Positions 20,863 through 32,572 of a stretch of DNA of 64,000 nucleotides are shown one piece after another. The DNA lies in assembly GCA_035772735.1 (NCBI GenBank), contig JASDFA010000004.1, positions 23,401,501-23,465,500 of the forward strand, read 5' to 3'. The notes beneath the pieces were generated by a model. The model worked only from the letters and a program-made list of their open reading frames with translations. It was not told the origin of the DNA and ran no database searches. Source of the DNA: Datura wrightii. Taxonomy: Eukaryota; Streptophyta; Magnoliopsida; Solanales; Solanaceae. Position 1 is the stretch's first letter, and each line of letters opens with the position of its first letter. Made by a program: the position numbers and the translations under genes.

Positions 20863-22216
20863 CAAGAGCCTTGGTCGCCAACTGATTGTTCTTCACTTCG
20901 GCTGCCAATTTAACATAGTCAGCCTGCAATTGTGCCTGATTAGCAATCATGGTCTCGAACATCTCCTCAATGGTAGGTGATGGTGGTGGAGGAGGGGCAT
21001 TGTGATTTCTGAATTGAGCTTGAAAGTTTTGTTGCCCTCCTTGATTTCTCTGCATACCCTGACCAGAACCTTGGCCTTGTTGGTTGTTGCTACCCCACGA
21101 AAAATTTGGATGGTTCCTCCAATTTGAGTTGTAGCCACTACCAAACTGCTGCTGATTTCTCTGTGCATTGCCCACAAAGTTAACAGAATCAGGTTTTGCA
21201 CCACAACATTTAGCTGAATGCTCACTACTACCACACACTTCACACCACATCTGTTGGACAGCATTGACTGAAGCTGCAGGCTGGTTCAAGTTCATATTGC
21301 TGAAGTGATTATTTAACTGATTTTGCAAGGCAGCTATCTGTGCAGCGATAGCTGTAAATCCATCCACTTCAAGCACTCCTGCTGCTTTCCTTGCTCCACC
21401 TCTCGATGAATCTGCATTCCATTCTGGATTGCCTTGTGAAATTCGGTTGAGCAAAGTGTACAGCTCCTCGTAAGTCTTTTCCAGCGCTTTCCCTCCAGCT
21501 GCTGAATCTAACAGAATTTTAGTGTGGGGTTCCAAACCCTCAATAAATGTGTGTACCAACACCTCATTGGACTGATGATGATGAGGACAGTCCCGCAACA
21601 TGGATTTAAATCTTTCCCAGGCTTGATATAGATTTTCTCCCTCCCTCTGTTTAAAACTTAGAATTTGACTTCTAAGTCTGGCTGTTTTACCCGAAGGGAA
21701 AAATCTAATCAAAAACTTTCGTGCAAGATCATCCCACGTTGATATAGAATTGGGTGGTTCAGCTTTTAACCACCTCTTGGCTTCACCAAGTAAGGAAAAC
21801 AAAAATAAGGTGAGCCGAAGATAATCAGGTGACACTCCAGCGGGTATATAAGTGTCACTTATCTCCAAAAAGTTTTGGAGATGTTGTTGTGGATCTTCAT
21901 GAGGGAGACCGGTAAATTGCCCGCTTGTGTGCAAGAGTTGCACCATATTCTGCTTCAATTCAAACCTCCCTCCAGGCTCTGGTTTGCGGATGCTAGAATG
22001 TACATTGTTAGCATGTGGGATTGCCACCTCGCGAACCGGCCTTGCTGCTGCTTCATCGGGCACTAACACTGCCCTTACAACTGGTGGATGTTGCTGCTCC
22101 ATAATAGATTGTCTGAGCAACTGCAGCTTCTTTTGTAGAGCTTCTCTACGTTGACTATGAAATTCACGTTCAGGCTCTAAGTAAGATTCCACCAGCTCTT
22201 TGTCCCTTGCCAGTGT
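20863..22216 (-). CDS. gag: gag of element C, uninterrupted but cut at the C-terminus
   Basis: About 450 codons of Gag have no internal stop, so this is the best-preserved gag in the window and a reference for reading A. The frame begins at ACA (22216) directly after an in-frame TGA, as in A, with no ATG. The N-terminus is charged (EPEREFHSQRREALQKKL). The capsid-like part has HEDPQQHLQNF and FFPSGKTARLRSQI. The knuckle CEVCGSSEHSAKC is followed by a Gln/Asn/Gly-rich tract and a PPPPP run. After KALE the frame runs into B's LTR, adding about 55 unrelated residues before a stop near 20693. Confidence 0.88.
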
Positions 22217-22332
22217 TCACAGAAATCAAGTCTGCAAAATACAGGCTAAGACCAAGTTGTTAACACTTAAGAAAATAAAAATAAAAATACAGTAAATTTA
22301 CACTAAACACAATTTCACAAATTTTCCTAGCA

Positions 22333-22350
22333 TCCCCGGCAACGGCGCCA
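22333..22350 (-). other. Primer binding site of element C, perfect tRNA-Asp match
   Basis: On the minus strand TGGCGCCGTTGCCGGGGA, 18 of 18 with the known Athila/Tat primer word. Confidence 0.95.
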
Positions 22351-22356
22351 AAAACA

Positions 22357-23795
22357 TGTTCGGCTGTTTCGGTTGGTATTATATATTATAAATCGACACG
22401 CAAGTGCACGTGGTCAAACAAGTAATAAAGTGGCTAAGTAAGCCAAGTATCGATCCAAGGAGGCTCAGGATATGTAAAATTTGCCTAAGTATACTATATT
22501 CTTATCTTACTTCTAATTATGCTAACAACAACGTAACCAACAGTTAAATGAGTTTTTGTTTATAAAATCTATATATACTAAAACTATTAACAATTATTTA
22601 CTGTGAATTTAAACTATGGATATGAGCATGCCAAGGTTAAGAACAAGTAATGCATTCGATTATAATAATAATTCGGTTAATCTCTTCTTCATGTTGCTAG
22701 CCAAGAACAGTAGCCTAGAAATTAAAACTCTCGTATTTAATTTCACTTAAGAATCATAAACCATTCGTCTACATTTCTGTGATCAAATGCAATTTACGAC
22801 CTAGCAATACAATTCCGGTTCCTAAATTGACTAATACGGCTTTCAAGTATATTTCTATCAGGAAAGCACATCAAAACCCAATTTTCCCAAATCAAGTTAA
22901 GAACAATACCCTATTAATTCACAACTTTCCAATTTCTTGCTCTCTCGAGTGAAATTGGACTTTTTAGATGTACATTAATGTCGGCCAAGCACTAATGCAG
23001 TAAGAACAAGAATTAATAGAACAACATGAAAGAAGAAGAAGAAAACCATATCATTTACAATCAAAATTCACTACACATGTTCAAAACCTTAGCAAGGAAG
23101 AGAATTAGCCACTCATTTGTGGACTGATCATCCTAAAACAAGTGTAAATCATACATACAATTGATTGAAAGAAGAAAGGAAGAGAAGAAATCCCTTAGCT
23201 TTTTCGTCCCTCAACTGCTGCTAACCCACGTCCTTGCTCCACCAAGTCTGAACTACTTAAAATAAACCTAAGTGTGCTATTTATACTAGAGGGAAATTTT
23301 TCCCGGAATAACAAGCAACGTGTCACGGAGGTCAACGCGGAGCACTGCCTCCATGACACGGTGTGGACGCGGACCTTCACTGGAAATCCAGGGTCCGGTA
23401 AAATAGCCTCAACGTGGCACGGAGGCCAACGCGGAGGCCTATCTCCGTGCCACGGAGCTGTCGCGAGGCCTCATTGGAATTTGCCATTTAATTTCCTCTC
23501 CAGGCAGTGTGCCTCCGCGATGGTAGTGTGGCACGGCTCCATCGCGGAGCCCCTATAATTTGTGCATTCCAATGTCTTTTCCACACTCGTATCCAAGTCC
23601 AACTCCGATATAGTTCCAACATGCATTTTAGCTCCTAAAAATCATATTTTCCTGCAAAACAAATGCTAATCATGTTGGTTAGTATAAATTCACATTTTAT
23701 TACCAATTACATGAGAATATATACATATTGCACACAAACAAGGTGAAAATAATACGTTTGAGTATCACTTGGGCATATAAATCTGCCCAAGATCA
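22357..23795 (-). repeat. LTR C1 (inner copy)
   Basis: 1439 bp, TGATCTTGGGC to GCCGAACA in the sense direction. It matches C2 with the same length and about 18 substitutions by eye. The TATA word at 23277-23285 is intact. A GC-rich array of gtgtcacggagg-type dyads lies upstream of it (about 23318-23560). Confidence 0.93.
23277..23285 (-). promoter_or_regulatory. TATA box of LTR C1
   Basis: TATAAATAG on the minus strand, same context as element A. In C2 the equivalent word (24718-24726) reads TATAAGTAG. Confidence 0.7.
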
Positions 23796-23797
23796 CT

Positions 23798-25236
23798 TGT
23801 TCGGCTGTTTCGGTTGGTATTATATATTATAAACCGACACGCAAGTGCACGTGGTCAAACAAGTAATAAAGTGGCTAAGTAAGCCAAGTATCGATCCAAG
23901 GAGGCTCAGGATATGTAAAATTTGCCTAAGTATACTATATTCTTATCTTACTTCTAATTATGCTAACAACAACGTAACCAACAGTTAAATGAGTTTTTGT
24001 TTATAAAATCTATATATACTAAAACTATTAACAATTATTTACTGTGAATTTAAACTATGGATATGAGCATGCCAAGGTTAAGAACAAGTAATGCATTCAA
24101 TTATAATAATAATTCGGTTAATCTCTTCTTCATGTTGCTAGCCAAGAACAGTAGCCTAGAAATTAAAACTCTCGTATTTAATTTCACTTAAGAATCATAA
24201 ACCATTCGTCTACATTTCTGTGATCAAATGCAATTTACGACCTAGCAATACAATTCCGGTTCCTAAATTGACTAATACGGCTTTCAAGTATATTTCTATC
24301 AGGAAAGCACATCAAAACCCAATTTTCCTAAATCAAGTTAAGAACAATACCCTATTAATTCACAACTTTCCAATTTCTTGCTCTCTCGAGTGAAATTGGA
24401 CTTTTTAGATGTACATTAATGTCGGACAAGCACTAATGCAGTAAGAACAAGAATTAATAGAACAACATGAAAGAAGAAGAAGAAAACCATATCATTTACA
24501 ATCAAAATTCACTACACATGTTCAAAACCTTAGCAAGGAAGAGAATTAGCCACTCATTTGTGGACTGATCATCCTAAAACAAGTGTAAATCATACATACA
24601 ATTGATTGAAAGAAGAAAGGAAGAGAAGAAATCCCTTAGCTTTTTCGTCCCTCAACTGCTGCTAACCCACGTCCTTGCTCCACCAAGTCTGAACTACTTA
24701 AAATAAACCTAAGTGTGCTACTTATACTAGAGGGAAATTTTTCCCGGAATAACAAGCAACCTGTCACGGAGGTCAACGCGGAGCACTACCTCCGTGACAC
24801 GGCGTGGACGCGGACCTTCACTGGAAATCCAGGGTCCGGTAAAATAGCCTCAACGTGGCACGGAGGCCAATGCAGAGGCCTATCTCCGTGCCACAGAGCT
24901 GTCGCGAGGCCTCACTGGAATTTGCCATTTAATTTCCTCTCCAGGCAGTGTGCCTCAGCGATGGTAGCGTGGCACGGCTCCATCGCGGAGCCCCTATAAT
25001 TTGTGCATTCCAATGTCTTTTCCACGCTTGTATCCAAGTCCAACTCCGATATAGTTCCAACATGCATTTTAGCTCCTAAAAATCATATTTTCCTGCAAAA
25101 CAAATGCTAATCATGTTGGTTAGTATAAATTCACATTTTATTACCAATTACATGAGAATATATACATATTGCACACAAACAAGGCGAAAATAATACGTTT
25201 GAGTATCACTTGGGCATATAAATCTGCCCAAGATCA
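23798..25236 (-). repeat. LTR C2 (outer copy)
   Basis: 1439 bp, the same termini as C1 and joined to it by only two bases (ct at 23796-23797). Changes relative to C1 cluster in the GC-rich dyad region (24760-25000), and many are C/T or G/A. Confidence 0.93.
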
Positions 25237-25468
25237 CGGGGCGCCAGCCATCTCACCAGATTCTTAACTTAGCTGCTTAAACCTCCAACCTTGGTTTATT
25301 TTGGTTCCTCTTTTCCTATTTTCCTGCTCAAATCATCTCAAATCATTTGTTAGCATATAAAACACACAAAAATATGAATTCATGTATTTCATAAGGATCA
25401 TGAGCTCAAAACATGGTAAATGATGGGGAAAAACATGGCAAATGGTTATAGAAATATGGCCAACGTCA
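25237..25468 (-). repeat. 5' LTR of element B, outer part
   Basis: It continues the LTR broken at 20862 and matches 16186-16417. It ends at 25468 with TGACGTTGGCC in the sense direction and is followed by the target duplication GTATC. Confidence 0.88.
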
Positions 25469-26320
25469 GTATCAAATGCCTTTGCTTGCTCCTCACTCTA
25501 AGAAAAAAAATATTTATCCTTACGGATTACCTCAGTCAAGGGAGTGGCTATGGAGGTAAAGTCCTTATCAAAACATCTGTAGAAACTAGTCAATCCATGA
25601 AAACTTCTCACATCGCGAATAGATTTAGGAGTTGGACAATTCTTAGTAGCGTCTATTTTGATTTCATCCACCTCAATGCCCTTTGAACTCACAACAAAAC
25701 CCAAGAAAACAACTTGATCAACGCAAAAGGCACACTTTGCAAAATTAGCATAAAGTTGTTGTTGTCTAAGAATATCAAATACACACTTCAAATGCTTAAT
25801 ATGCTCATTCATGTTCTTGCTGTGCCCCATAATATTATTAAAGTAAACAACCACAAACTTGCCAATGAATGACTTCATTACATGATTCATCAAATGCATG
25901 AAAGTACTAGGAGAATTAGTGAGACCGAAAGGCTTCACCAACTATTAATATAGACTAAACTTGGTCTTGAATGCCGTTTCCACTCATCATCGGGCTTTGT
26001 CCAGATTTGGTCATACCCACTCCTAAGATTAATTTTAGAGAAGAGGCTAGAACCATTCAGTTCATCAAGCATGTCATCTACATGAGGTATGGAATGGAGA
26101 TACTTTTCTATTATTTTATTGATGGACCGACAATCAATGCACATCCTCCATGTTCCATCCTTCTATGGAACCAAAATGACCGACACTGCATACGGACTCA
26201 TGCTTTCCTCCATGACTCCCTTCTTGAGGAGTTCCTCTACTTACCTTTGAAGATATTTTGTATCCTCTGGGTTGCTTTTATAAGCCGCATCATTTAGTAA
26301 TTGTGACCTTGGGGAAAAGT
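25469..26320 (-). pseudogene. Reverse transcriptase of element D, catalytically mutated
   Basis: Sense direction from about 26300: an N-terminal stretch with two stops (ELLKKG and MSPYAV words), then MCIDCRSINKIIEKYLHSIPHVDDML (26144-26070), LFSKINLRSGYDQI, a frame change, and 25941-25498 with PFGLTNSPSTFMHLMN. The catalytic box reads VVVYFNNI where YFDD is expected, so both Asp are Asn. The thumb follows (VRSFHGLTSFYRCF). It joins RNase H across element B. Confidence 0.88.
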
Positions 26321-27230
26321 CAATATGATGTGCACTACCTCTAAGGGGTGGTAATCCCTTTGGAAGCTCCCTGGGAAAGAAATTCACATAATCCTCCAAA
26401 CATAAGAGATAGGGATAGGCAAAGAAGAAGTTAGTTCATTAGTAAGCAAAGAGTAATCCTTAAGCATGATAAGGATCATCGGCATTTGTTTCTCAACCTC
26501 CTCCGTAATCTCTTTGTAACTCATCAAGAGGACCACCTTATGCTTCCCCTTAGGCTCCTCTCATTCCCCTCTTTGACAATTTTATTACTACCACTTCCTT
26601 CTACCTCCCTTTGCCCTTCTCCTAATGTTCCTCATCTTTTGATATACCTCACTAAATTGGAAAGGTGTCATTGGTTGGAGAAGGTATCGATGATCTTTCA
26701 TCATATTGAGTACCTGTTGGTTCTCCCATCATGCCTAGTCATATGATCGTATTGTCAAGGGCTTCCAAGTAGCAGGTGGAAAGCGTGCATTGGTACCACA
26801 TCATATAAGATTTCATCACATTAATCTCCAATCTTAAACTTAATCAATACTTGTTATTGCACCTTCAACTCTCCACAATTATTTAGCCATTGAAGTTTGT
26901 AGGGATTAGCATGTTTAGTAGTTGGGAGATTCAATAACTTACCAAAGTGGTACTAAGAATGTTTGCACAACTCCTACCATCAACGATCAAGACACACCCA
27001 TTCCCTTTGATGAGACATTTGGAGTGGAAAAGTTTTTTCCTTTGGATTGGATCATCCATAGCTTTGCTAGTTATGGCCCTTCTAGCAACATAGTTTGGAA
27101 TGGTGATTTCCCATCTTGTTCTAAGGCCTCTTTTTCGAACTCTTCATCATTACCGAAGTCATCATATTCTTCTTGGGTATCCTTAAGATCACCCACACAT
27201 TCCTCCTCATTCTCAGGATAAATAACTTCT
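26321..27230 (-). pseudogene. Protease and linker region of element D, heavily decayed
   Basis: Only short words remain in shifting minus-strand frames. The clearest is a CDVVPMHA...LLGSP segment around 26760-26830, the usual link between protease and RT in this group. I could not find the catalytic D-S/T-G with certainty. Plus-strand frames here (for example 26922-27221) are antisense and not credible. Confidence 0.55.
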
Positions 27231-27853
27231 TATCTCACAACAAATCCCTTCCTTTTAGGACATTGACTCATCACATGGCCCCACCCTTGACATTTGAAGC
27301 AGTGGAGAGGCTTGTTAGCTCCTTGTATTGGCATATTCTTTGGAATGTTTTGCCCTTGTGGAGGAGTCTTCTCAAATAGTTTCTTGAAGTCTTGCCTTGC
27401 ATCTCTGTGCTTGGACCCTTTGGAGGAAGAGTTGCCGACCTCTTTGCCTTTACTCTATCAGGTTGAGACTCCTATTGGTTTGAACTGTTTGTCCTTTTTG
27501 AGCCCCCACTCAACTTCAATAGCCGCTTCAACCATTTCTTCTAAAGTTGGATACTTGTGGAGTTGGAGTTGAGAAGAAATTTCTTTCTTCAACCTGGCTC
27601 TAAATCAAGTAGAGGCATAAGCATCTTCCTCTACAAAGTCAACTCACATTTTTCAAAGTTTGAAACTCATCATAGTACTCTTTTACACTCTTGAACCCTT
27701 GCCTTAATGTGTACATCCTTTTGAGTTGATCTTGCTTGAGCCGCTTGGTGAGGTGTTCTCATGATTGTCATCAATACCTCCCAAGTAGGAATGATGTCAA
27801 CACCTATATCCCTTCTACCTCTTACAACGGATTACCACCATGTTGAAGCAAAC
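27231..27853 (-). pseudogene. gag: gag C-terminal part of element D, with zinc knuckle
   Basis: At 27301-27260 on the minus strand is CFKCQGWGHVMSQC, a textbook CX2CX4HX4C nucleocapsid knuckle. To its right lie a basic linker and the end of the capsid (RTPHQAAQARSTQKD and a VQECK word near 27700), with several stops. The insertion of F at 27853 cuts it, and the upstream part continues at 37830. Confidence 0.8.
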
Positions 27854-28291
27854 TGCCACGACCCGAATTTACACCCTAGCCGTAACATGGGACAAGAAAC
27901 CCCAAAAGGCTCCAAGTCGACCCATGAAATAATCATAGCATAACACTTAATAATAGAAACGACTAATCAACATGAATAAGCGGAAGCTAATAGCGAGATC
28001 TAATAGAAACCATAAGAACAAATTTTAACCACACTTAGATACCACGCTGCATATGTCTAGACAAGTCTAAAAGCCTTCTACTAAACTGATAAGTTGCTGG
28101 GACAAGCCCCAGCTAACTCCTAAAGTCTGAAAACTGAAACATAAGGAAAAAAATAAAACATAAATCACGTCCTTGGGAGATGCGGACTCACCACTGGCCT
28201 TTGAGAGAGGACGAAACGTATCTAACCACGAGGCTGAGTACGAAGACCTGAATCTATATCATGAAATGATATAGCACATGAAGGAGTGCGG

Positions 28292-28312
28292 TCAGTACTT
28301 GAAATGTACTGA
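28292..28312 (-). other. LTR dyad TCAGTAC...GTACTGA in F
   Basis: A perfect 7-bp inverted repeat with loop TTGAAAT on the plus strand. The same dyad occurs in LTRs G, H, K, L and M. Confidence 0.7.
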
Positions 28313-29523
28313 GTATACGGAAAACATAAATAAACTAAAACATGCAAGTGTACAAGAAAGAAATAAACCCAAAAACTTTAATGATAATATAACTGAAAGG
28401 AGATACAACAACCTTATATAAGATGTACATACACATTTTAATGTAATAACATTATAAGGGCATTTACTGAAATATGATCCACCGATACACAAGGTTATAA
28501 ACTAAACCAACACAGAGGACCAAAGCCATGACTGATATCATAGAGGGTCCCTGACTATCTAAGGGAGAGTCCTGAATGACTGAGGGAGCATCCCTGAATG
28601 TCAAAGGAAAACATTCTCGGCTAGAGAGGATCCTTGACTGTCGAAGGGAGAGTATGCTCTGATATAGAGAGTCACTGGCTGACCAAGGGAAACATTCTCA
28701 GCTAAAGAGAATCCCGACTGACTAAGGCTAGTTTAAATTTCAACAGCTAATCAGAGACAAGAAACATTTACTAATTTCATCATACAACATTCATTTCGAT
28801 AGGATTAGGGCTACTTTGAATTACACACAAGCCCAACAGTCTCAGATATCATTCTCATGCTTTATCATCATAATTCACATTGTCACAGAGTAAAATCAAT
28901 ATTTTATCAAGCATCTTACACTAACGAGCATGCCATAGATTCACATTATGCATTATACTTCACGACATTCAAATTCCGAATTCATCTCATTCAACATATA
29001 ACATAGGGTCATGCATGGTCTATAGGTTCAATTCATACTTTATCATAGATACAATTCTTCATTTATTTAGATTTACGGACAACCCATACATTTAACTCAT
29101 ACCTCATCATTTACAAAAAAACCATGGGAGAAGAATACATTTTCATTTCATAAGACCCATTTCATAATTTGCTCCAATTCATGGGAAAGATGAAATAATT
29201 AGACCATTATCATAGATTTACCTCATACCCAATTAATTCCATTGAAAACATAGACATAATCAAGCCCATAAACTCTAAACTCATCTCAACATAGTTATCA
29301 ATGGCATAATCGGATTATTAGGGATAATCATACGATATACACATATTTTAAACATGGAAATGAGTTACTACGATAATCAAGTGAACAATAATAAAATCCC
29401 ATTCAATGCTCAAACCAATTTATGAAGAATATTCTATACTCATGCATTTCCATCATCTAACCCACCATTCAAGACAACCCATTAATTTATATTCCTAATT
29501 AATACATAATCACAATAGATTTT

Positions 29524-31636
29524 TGTTACACCCCGTAAGTTTCTAGAGTTTAGTTGGCCTATTCGCATGTTGGTTGAGAGTTTTAGAGAGCCATACATGC
29601 GAGGAAAGGGCCCGAGGAAAGGACGAACGAGTGCCAAGTTGGGATTTCGCGAGAGGAGGCTGAACCAAGCTGCCCAGAGGGGAAAAGTGGCACGGAGCCT
29701 GGTCCTCCGCATTAGACAACATGGCACGGAGCTGAAACAATGCGTTGGACAACGTGCCACGTTGCCTTGCATCCTGCTTCTAGTATATATTGGCCTCACC
29801 CTCAGAATTCTCGATAATTTTCATATACAACTCGACCAACAGAGTTGAGAGACGAAGGAAACATTTACTTTTCTTTCGATTATGCTGCTAAATGCCGTCC
29901 AAATTCAAATTAACTTCGGGTATCGAAGTATAAGGCTGCAGAGAGCATTTCTACGGAGTTGGTTTCGTGAAATTCACCCGGTGAATCCTCGTCCCGCCGA
30001 GCCAAAGTTGTTGGAATTTCTCCAAACTAGTGTCAATACGATCCCAGGATTAAAGTAAGTATTTCTCCCTTCTAGACTTTTGAGAAATAATGAGGTTTCG
30101 ACCGTGTTATGTAAAATTGGAATATAGTTAATATATATATATAAAGTTTTCCTTTTTGTCGAATTTAGTGTTAAAACTAGTCCTATCTTTCCAGTAACAT
30201 GATTCAAGTGGGAGAGGGCTATTGAATACTAATTGGTACACGCCATTTAATTGGTAAACAACGAACAAGGTATGTTAAGGCATTTTCTTTCGGCAAGTCA
30301 GTTTCTTCAGCATAGTAATCCAGTATGAATCTCAGTAAAGCATGTCAGGAGTATGTTATCATGTGTAGTTGTTGTTATCAGTTGAGACCTGTAATTATAT
30401 TGTTTTGGGATGGATTACATGTATAGCTTCCGTGATCAACCCAGGGTTAATAGCTGTGTCGACTCATCCGCTAGGGGCGAGGATACGTCGCTCTACGGAG
30501 CGGCATGCCATTCTCAAGTGATGAAGATGGGGAGCCAGATCCTCATATTTGCCGTGGTTGGCCTATACACACCCGGGGTGTAGATATCAGGAGTCCTCCG
30601 GACACAGGCACAACTATAGTCAGGGGCCCAACGGGCCAAGTTGCAGACCCATGGGATCGGTAGGACGCTTATAGCTGATAGTTGACTCAGTATGACCTGG
30701 ATAGGGGTATATAGATTGAGGTGTACTCACTAGGGCTAATGGGGGCCCAGGTGGGTTGTTCTATGCTGATTGTACCTTTCGGCTTATGGGGGCCAGGTAA
30801 GGTTTATGTTGCTTTAGTTACTGATAGTTAGACAGTAGGACACCTCGTTTGTCAGGTATGACCCCTACCCTCGTTATTACGGTTATGTGTAGTCCTAATT
30901 TCACTACCTCAGTCATCTTTAGTCTGTTTTCTTTACTTCAGTTATTGTCAATTGTATTTCCTTACTTTCAATTATTTAAAGTTACTGCTGTGCGTACTCA
31001 GTCCTGTGGTACTGACGCCCTCTTTGGACACTGCATTACTTGCCTACAGGTATGCATAGATGAGGAGCAGATCCCTCATAGTTCTAGTCAGCTGTACAGA
31101 GCCATCAACTCCCTTCTTCCAAAGCTTGTGTGTGATAGAGATTTACTTCTTTTTGTGTATACAGTATGGGTAGGCCGGGGCCCTGTCCCGGCAATCTTAT
31201 TACTCCTAGAGGCTTGCAGATTGTGTTACTTCCCTGTGGTTAGATGATATCAGCCGTGTGGGGCCATATGTGTTCTAGACTATGTGTGTTGGCCGTGTGG
31301 GGCCCTTCTTAGCTATTGATTGATGACCTTGTCAGTCATAGCTCAGTTTAGTATCTGATTTTACTTTCCAGTTATAACTAGATATCATGGTGGCATTGTC
31401 GGCCCGCATAGGACTCCCTATGTTTGTTCGTTGTGGTTATATGTTTATTTTCACAGGTGGCTATAGGCCTTGTCGGCTGGGGGTTGTATGTACAACTGCT
31501 ATATAGCCCGTTGTTTTCTTAATTCTAGAGTTAGAGCCAGCCCTGCACTAGAAGTGCTTGGGCTCAGTCAGCTCAATAGTTCAGGTCCTAGTAGGGCACT
31601 AGGTGCCAATCATGCCTCCCAAGGTGGGGCGTGACA
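29524..31636 (+). repeat. 5' LTR of element G
   Basis: TGTTACACCCCGTAAG to GGGCGTGACA. It has gtggcacggag dyads at about 29685-29765, a TATA word at about 29784, a CAGT/ACTG dyad at 30998-31015, and gccttgtcggc-type words repeated at 31380-31480. Small frames inside (for example 30849-31247) are not conserved in the partner LTR. Confidence 0.92.
30998..31015 (+). other. LTR dyad in G 5' LTR
   Basis: TCAGT...ACTGA around CCTGTGGT. The 3' LTR copy (36289-36307) keeps the longer CAGTAC...GTACT form. Confidence 0.55.
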
Positions 31637-31640
31637 AACT

Positions 31641-31652
31641 TTGTATGAGAGC
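31641..31652 (+). other. Primer binding site of G, decayed iMet type
   Basis: TTGTATGAGAGC, 10 of 12 with TGGTATCAGAGC, four bases after the LTR. Confidence 0.7.
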
Positions 31653-31735
31653 AGGTTGTATCCCAGGGAGTTTGCAAGCCGTGCTAAGTAGAGTCTTGTC
31701 TATGGATGTGTTGTGCACCACATATTACCAGGCAC

Positions 31736-32572
31736 TCAGCCTATATCTATTCCCCCTTATCAAATGGCTCCTGATTAACTTAGAGAACTAAAGGAACAAT
31801 TGAAGGATTTTCTAGATTAGGGCTTTATCAGGCCGAGTACCTCACCATGGGGTGCGCCAGTTTTGTTCGTGAGGAAGAAGAACGGCTCCCTCCGTATGTG
31901 TACAAATTATCGGCAACTGAATAAAGTCACTATCAAGAATAAGTACCGCTTCCCAGAATAGAAGATTTATTTGATCAACTACAGGGGGCGAGGTATTTCT
32001 CAAAGATTGACTTAAGGTCCAGATATCATCAGGTTCGGGTTCGTGAAAGAGATATTCCTATGACTGCCTTCAGGACCAGATATGGCCACTTTGAATTTCT
32101 AGTCATGTCCTTTGGACTGACAAATGCCCCAGCAGTGTTCATGGACCTGATGAATAACATTTTCAGACCATACTTGGACTTGTTCATGATAGTATTTATC
32201 GATGATATTCTAGTGTATTCCCATTCAGAGGCTGATCACCGGGATTATCTACGGATAGTGCTCCAAATTCTCAGAGATCGCCAGCTATATGTAAAATTTT
32301 CTAAATGTGAATTTTGGCTGAATTCAGTAGCCTTTTTGGGCCATATTGTGTCAGATGTTGGAATACAGGTAGATATACAGAAGATAGAGGCAGTGAAAAC
32401 ATGGCCTAGACCTACCACTCTGACCGAAGTACGTAGTTTCCTGGGGTTAGTCGGGTATTACGTAAGGTTCGTGGAAGGATTTTCCACTTTAGCAACACCT
32501 TTAACTAAACTGACGCAAAAGGTAGCAAATTCCATTGGACTGAGGCATGTGAGCAGAGCTTCTAGGAACTGA
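31736..32572 (+). pseudogene. Reverse transcriptase of element G
   Basis: It begins with the QPISIPPY word that normally sits between protease and RT, directly after the leader. Stops follow at several points to 32059. Then an open stretch has MSFGLTNAPAVFMDLMN, the intact catalytic VFIDDILVYS, FWLNSVAFLGHIVS and VRSFLGLVGYY. The frame is lost after LTKLTQK. The catalytic Asp pair is intact. Confidence 0.88.

Larger units (their letters stand above)
20863..25236 (-). mobile_element. Element C: truncated Athila-type element with two head-to-tail LTRs
   Basis: In the sense direction: LTR (25236-23798), two bases, LTR (23795-22357), six bases, perfect primer site, gag to 20863, then abruptly element B sequence. 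Protease, pol and the far LTR are absent. The outer LTR end is exact, the inner end is in mid-gag, and no 5-bp target duplication is visible (left flank ends ggtgc, right flank begins cgggg). It lies inside B's right LTR. Confidence 0.88.
14742..25468 (-). mobile_element. Element B: non-autonomous Athila-type element with gag only
   Basis: It is flanked by a perfect 5-bp duplication, GTATC at 14737-14741 and 25469-25473, in the RNase H region of D. LTRs are 14742-16417 and 19411-20862 plus 25237-25468 (1676 and 1684 bp without nested C). The internal region is only about 3 kb: tRNA-Asp-type primer site, gag-like fragments, AGGCAA hairpin, long spacer, polypurine tract. No RT, RNase H or integrase is present. 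It shares primer, tract and hairpins with A, so mobilisation by an A-like partner is a fair inference. Confidence 0.9.

Noticed and set aside
26486..27572. Series of plus-strand frames between 25971 and 27943
   Set aside because: They are antisense to protease, gag and RT of element D. The zinc knuckle and RT words are on the minus strand.
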